From Oscillospiraceae bacterium (lineage in GTDB: Bacteria > Bacillota > Clostridia > Oscillospirales > Ruminococcaceae), in assembly GCA_018055565.1 (NCBI GenBank), contig JAGPHI010000006.1, positions 3,669 to 12,938 on the forward strand: DNA of 9,270 bases, read 5' to 3'. Numbering within the stretch: the first letter of the stretch is position 1; each line of letters opens with the position of its first letter. Both the position numbers and the translations under genes were made by a program. Positions 6,944 through 9,270 of the stretch are shown here, piece by piece. The notes under the pieces are model-generated. The model did not search any database. It saw only the letters and a list, made by a program, of their open reading frames with translations, and was not told the origin of the DNA.

Positions 6944-6972
6944 TTGCAATTCTATAGGGCTTGTGATATACT
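6944..6972 (+). promoter_or_regulatory. Sigma-A promoter with extended -10 for rpsO
   Basis: TTGCAA (6944-6949), 17 nt, TATACT (6967-6972), with TGA directly before the -10 box (extended -10, 6964-6966). Transcription should start near 6979, leaving a leader of about 140 nt before the rpsO start codon. Confidence 0.82.
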
Positions 6973-6980
6973 ATTAAAGC

Positions 6981-7114
6981 TACCCGCGGCACGGGTTATG
7001 GCATATGCCCTATTTCGCCAATATGGCGAGGGCGCTTTACCTTATATATAGGTAAGCACTTTGGGAAACCCGTTACCTTTCGCTGTGCTGCGCGGCAAAT
7101 AAATAAAAGAGGTG
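6981..7114 (+). ncRNA. Structured rpsO leader, candidate S15 autoregulatory RNA
   Basis: The leader between the rpsO promoter and start codon is dense in complementary segments. ACGGGTT (6991-6997) pairs with AACCCGT (7067-7073) and encloses two adjacent arms: GCCCT/AGGGC plus CGCCA/TGGCG (7007-7033), and GC plus TTACCT with AGGTAA plus GC (7034-7057). Together these form a three-way junction, the type of fold S15 is known to bind in 16S rRNA and in some rpsO leaders. A second TTACCT (7073-7078) can pair either with AGGTAA or, as TACCTTT (7074-7080), with the ribosome binding site AGAGGTG (7108-7114). A competing 5' hairpin ACCCG/CGGGT (6982-6996) would disrupt the junction. The pairings are read directly; the switch is inferred. 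Confidence 0.6.
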
Positions 7115-7118
7115 TATT

Positions 7119-7376
7119 ATGGAAAACAAACAAACCATCATCGAAACCGCCCGCGTGCATGAAAAGGATACAGGCTCTCCTGAAGTGCAAGTATCGCTTT
7201 TAACCGCGCGCATCAATCACTTGAATGAGCATCTTGCCACCAACAAGCATGACCATCACAGCCGCCGTGGCCTTTTGCAAATGGTTGGCCGCCGCCGCAA
7301 CCTGTTGGCTTATCTGCAAAAAACCGATATCGAGCGCTATCGTGCGCTGATTGCGAAGCTTGGCTTGCGCAAGTAA
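7119..7376 (+). CDS. rpsO: 30S ribosomal protein S15
   Basis: 85 aa, slightly shorter than the usual 88-89 because of a short N-terminus. The family core is clear: [20 protein letters not shown] (14-33), then [24 protein letters not shown] and [16 protein letters not shown] at the end. S15 binds 16S rRNA early in 30S assembly at a three-way junction of the central domain, and in several bacteria represses its own mRNA. The ribosome binding site AGAGG (7108-7112) lies 6 nt before the ATG. The gene has its own promoter and a structured leader, and is followed by a terminator and pnp, the order known from many bacteria. Confidence 0.98.
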   Translation: MENKQTIIETARVHEKDTGSPEVQVSLLTARINHLNEHLATNKHDHHSRRGLLQMVGRRRNLLAYLQKTDIERYRALIAKLGLRK

Positions 7377-7387
7377 TATTGCAAATG

Positions 7388-7428
7388 AGGCAGACGGCGT
7401 TTCGCCGTCTGCCTTTCCCCGTTTTTTT
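7388..7428 (+). terminator. Intrinsic terminator between rpsO and pnp
   Basis: AGGCAGACGGCG (7388-7399), TTT loop, CGCCGTCTGCCT (7403-7414): a perfect 12-bp GC-rich stem, 11 nt after the rpsO stop. The T tract is split: two T, four C, one G, then seven T (7422-7428). This spacing suggests partial read-through into pnp, as at the equivalent position in the E. coli rpsO-pnp operon. Confidence 0.85.
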
Positions 7429-7456
7429 GCAAAACAGGCATCTTCTTTTTCCGCAT

Positions 7457-7552
7457 AAAGGGCATGATTTGCGGTGGTTAGCAATGAATCGAAATGCTTT
7501 CCGGCCAGTAGGCGCAAAGCGTTTGGATTTATTGCTAAAGCCGCTGCCCTTT
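7457..7552 (+). ncRNA. Long hairpin in the pnp leader, RNase III-like substrate
   Basis: An extended imperfect hairpin of about 37 pairs: AAAGGGCA/TGCCCTTT (7457-7464 with 7545-7552), GCGG/CCGC (7471-7474 with 7541-7544), TTAGCAAT/ATTGCTAA (7478-7485 with 7531-7538), G.U plus AATC/GATT (7486-7490 with 7526-7530), AAATGCTTT/AAAGCGTTT with one G.U pair (7492-7500 with 7516-7524), and GCC/GGC around an AGTA loop. It lies between the rpsO terminator and the pnp ribosome binding site. In E. coli a long leader hairpin is cut by RNase III so that PNPase can degrade its own message. A T run at 7550-7554 leaves attenuation as another option. No good separate pnp promoter was found. Confidence 0.7.
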
Positions 7553-7580
7553 TTAATTAAATTTATTAGGAGGCAACATT

Positions 7581-9270
7581 ATGGCATTAGAGTTTTCATC
7601 TAAAAAAGAAACATTCCCCAATTTTAAAACCTTCGAAACCACTCTTGCGGGGCGCCCGTTTGTGGTGGAGCACGGCAAATGGTGCGGCCTGTCGAACGGC
7701 AGCTGCACAGTGCGCTACGGCGACACAGTGGTGATGTGCAATGTCACCATGAGCGACAAGCCGCGCGACGGCATCGACTTTTTTCCCCTTAGCGTAGATT
7801 TTGAAGAAAAAATGTATGCAGTGGGCCGCATTCCGGGTAGCTTTATGCGCCGCGAGGGCCGTCCGGGCGACAAATCCGTGCTGACAAGCCGCGTGATTGA
7901 CCGCCCCATCCGCCCCTTATTCCCCAAAGACATGCGCAACGATGTGTGCGTTGTGATGACAGTGATGAGCGTTGATCAAGACAATAGCCCCGAAGTGGTG
8001 GGCATGATTGCCACGTCCATTGCACTGTCTATTTCCAATATCCCCTGGAAAGGGCCTATCGCGGGCGTTTATGTGGGCCTTGTGGATGGCGAAATTGTGA
8101 TTAACCCCACGCTTGCACAGCGTGAAGCATCGGATTTGCAGCTGACGGTTGCCGCCTCCAGCGAAAAAATTGTTATGATTGAAGCGGGCGCAAACGAAGT
8201 GGACGAAACCACGATGATGAACGCCATTAAGGCGGGCGACGCAGAAATCCAAAAAATTATTACGTTTATCAACAGCATTGTTGCCGAAATCGGCCAGCCG
8301 AAAGTGGAGTTCCAAAGCATGGAGCTTGACCATGATTTGCTGGACGAAGTGAAAGCCAATTATCTGGATGCCTTTAAGGCCGCAATGGACACCGACGACA
8401 AAACCGTGCGTGACGCGCGTTTGTTGCCCATTCGCAATGCGCTGGAAGAAAAATATGCCGAAAAATGGGGCGCTTCCACCATTGAAGAAATTATGTACAA
8501 GATGCAAAAGCAGGTTGTGCGCCGCTGGCTTTTGGATGAAGGCAAGCGCGTAGACGGGCGCGGCATCAACGAAATCCGTCCGCTGGCCGCCGAAGTGGGC
8601 CTTTTGCCGCGCGTGCACGGCTCCGGCATGTTTACACGTGGGCAAACACAGGTGCTTACCACCTGCACACTTGGCAGCCTGCGCGAAGCACAGATTATCG
8701 ATGATATCAGCACCGATTCGGAAAAACGCTATATGCACCAATACAATTTCCCCCCGTATTCCGTGGGCGAAGCGCGCGCACCTCGCAGCCCGGGCCGCCG
8801 CGAAATTGGGCATGGTGCCCTTGCAGAACGTGCATTGCTGCCCGTTTTGCCCGACACCAAAGAGTTTCCGTATTCGTTGCGCTTAGTGTCTGAAGTGCTT
8901 TCCTCTAACGGCTCTACCAGCCAGGCTTCCATTTGCGGCTCCTCGCTTGCATTGATGGACGCAGGCGTGCCAGTAAAAGCTACGGTTGCGGGCATTTCCT
9001 GCGGCCTTATCACCGAGGGTGAGCGCTGGATGACCATGCTGGACATTCAAGGCGTGGAGGATTTCCACGGCGATATGGACTTTAAGGTTGGCGGCACACT
9101 CAAAGGCATTACCGCTATTCAGATGGACATGAAAGTAGACGGTCTAACGTATGAAATTATCGCCGATGCTTTTGAAAAATGCAAAAAAGGCCGCGAATGG
9201 ATTATCAACGATATCATGGAGCCCGTGATTGCAAAACCGCGTGCCGAAGTAAGCGAATATGCGCCGAAGA
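7581..9270 (+). CDS. pnp: Polynucleotide phosphorylase, 5' part (runs off the window)
   Basis: 563 codons are present with no stop; a full PNPase is about 700 aa. It degrades RNA 3'-to-5' with phosphate, releasing nucleoside diphosphates, as a cytoplasmic trimer. The first RNase PH domain contains FFPLSVDFEEKMYAVGRIPG and MRREGRPGDK (RNA-contacting R90-R91), then VIDRPIRPLFP. An alpha-helical linker follows (about 230-310). The second RNase PH domain has GSGMFTRGQTQ (347-357), FPPYSVGEARAPRSPGRREI, and EDFHGDMDFKVGGT, whose D494 and D500 align with the catalytic aspartates D486 and D492 of the E. coli enzyme. The window ends near AEVSEYAPK, just before the expected KH and S1 RNA-binding domains. 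AGGAGG (7568-7573) lies 7 nt before the ATG. Its leader carries a long hairpin and it follows rpsO, so read-through transcription from rpsO is likely. Confidence 0.97.
   Translation, partial: MALEFSSKKETFPNFKTFETTLAGRPFVVEHGKWCGLSNGSCTVRYGDTVVMCNVTMSDKPRDGIDFFPLSVDFEEKMYAVGRIPGSFMRREGRPGDKSVLTSRVIDRPIRPLFPKDMRNDVCVVMTVMSVDQDNSPEVVGMIATSIALSISNIPWKGPIAGVYVGLVDGEIVINPTLAQREASDLQLTVAASSEKIVMIEAGANEVDETTMMNAIKAGDAEIQKIITFINSIVAEIGQPKVEFQSMELDHDLLDEVKANYLDAFKAAMDTDDKTVRDARLLPIRNALEEKYAEKWGASTIEEIMYKMQKQVVRRWLLDEGKRVDGRGINEIRPLAAEVGLLPRVHGSGMFTRGQTQVLTTCTLGSLREAQIIDDISTDSEKRYMHQYNFPPYSVGEARAPRSPGRREIGHGALAERALLPVLPDTKEFPYSLRLVSEVLSSNGSTSQASICGSSLALMDAGVPVKATVAGISCGLITEGERWMTMLDIQGVEDFHGDMDFKVGGTLKGITAIQMDMKVDGLTYEIIADAFEKCKKGREWIINDIMEPVIAKPRAEVSEYAPK

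Noticed and set aside
7428..7459. Separate pnp promoter (TTGCAA ... CATAAA)
   Set aside because: The spacing is 20 nt and the -10 match is poor; it would also start transcription inside the left arm of the leader hairpin.
7917..8813. 298-codon minus-strand open frame inside pnp
   Set aside because: It is antisense to a clearly conserved PNPase sequence; the His-, Ala- and Phe-rich composition is typical of a shadow frame.

Overview
The window looks like chromosomal DNA from an anaerobic bacterium of the Bacillota, probably a gut-type Clostridia/Oscillospirales lineage. This rests on AGGAGG-type ribosome binding sites, a ferredoxin-domain DUF362 protein, S15 and PNPase sequences of Clostridia-like character, a middling GC content, and intergenic palindromic repeats. 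The taxonomic call is an inference from sequence character; no search was run.

Layout, left to right. (1) A plus-strand DUF362 protein with two 4Fe-4S clusters (6-1127), closed by a strong hairpin terminator. (2) A 516-base gene-free stretch (1128-1643) with a 26-bp palindrome and a 150/146-bp direct tandem repeat; each repeat unit carries a perfect 20-bp palindrome. (3) A two-gene plus-strand unit: a GH94 phosphorylase that reads as N,N'-diacetylchitobiose phosphorylase (1644-4034) and an alpha-phosphohexomutase (4113-5525). (4) A convergent bidirectional terminator with a 20-bp perfect stem. (5) A minus-strand DUF1343/NamZ-type (GH171) protein (5608-6750) with its own near-consensus promoter. 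(6) A divergent 368-base intergenic region holding the namZ-like and rpsO promoters and a highly structured rpsO leader. (7) rpsO (7119-7376), a terminator, a roughly 96-nt hairpin in the pnp leader, and the first 563 codons of pnp, which runs off the window.

The middle block can be read as amino-sugar scavenging. The phosphorylase would split chitobiose with phosphate into GlcNAc-1-P and GlcNAc, and the mutase would move GlcNAc-1-P to GlcNAc-6-P. The NamZ-like enzyme would clip MurNAc from non-reducing ends of peptidoglycan fragments. The phosphorylase-mutase pairing resembles the known Vibrio chitobiose locus; the link to the NamZ-like gene is only proximity.

The right-hand block has the same layout as the classical rpsO-pnp operon, including two leader RNAs that look built for autoregulation. 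The rpsO leader can fold into a three-way junction with an anti-Shine-Dalgarno alternative. The pnp leader folds into a long hairpin like an RNase III substrate. These two RNAs, and the tandem repeat next to the phosphorylase gene, are the most interesting parts. No new defence system, mobile element, CRISPR array, tRNA or rRNA was seen.
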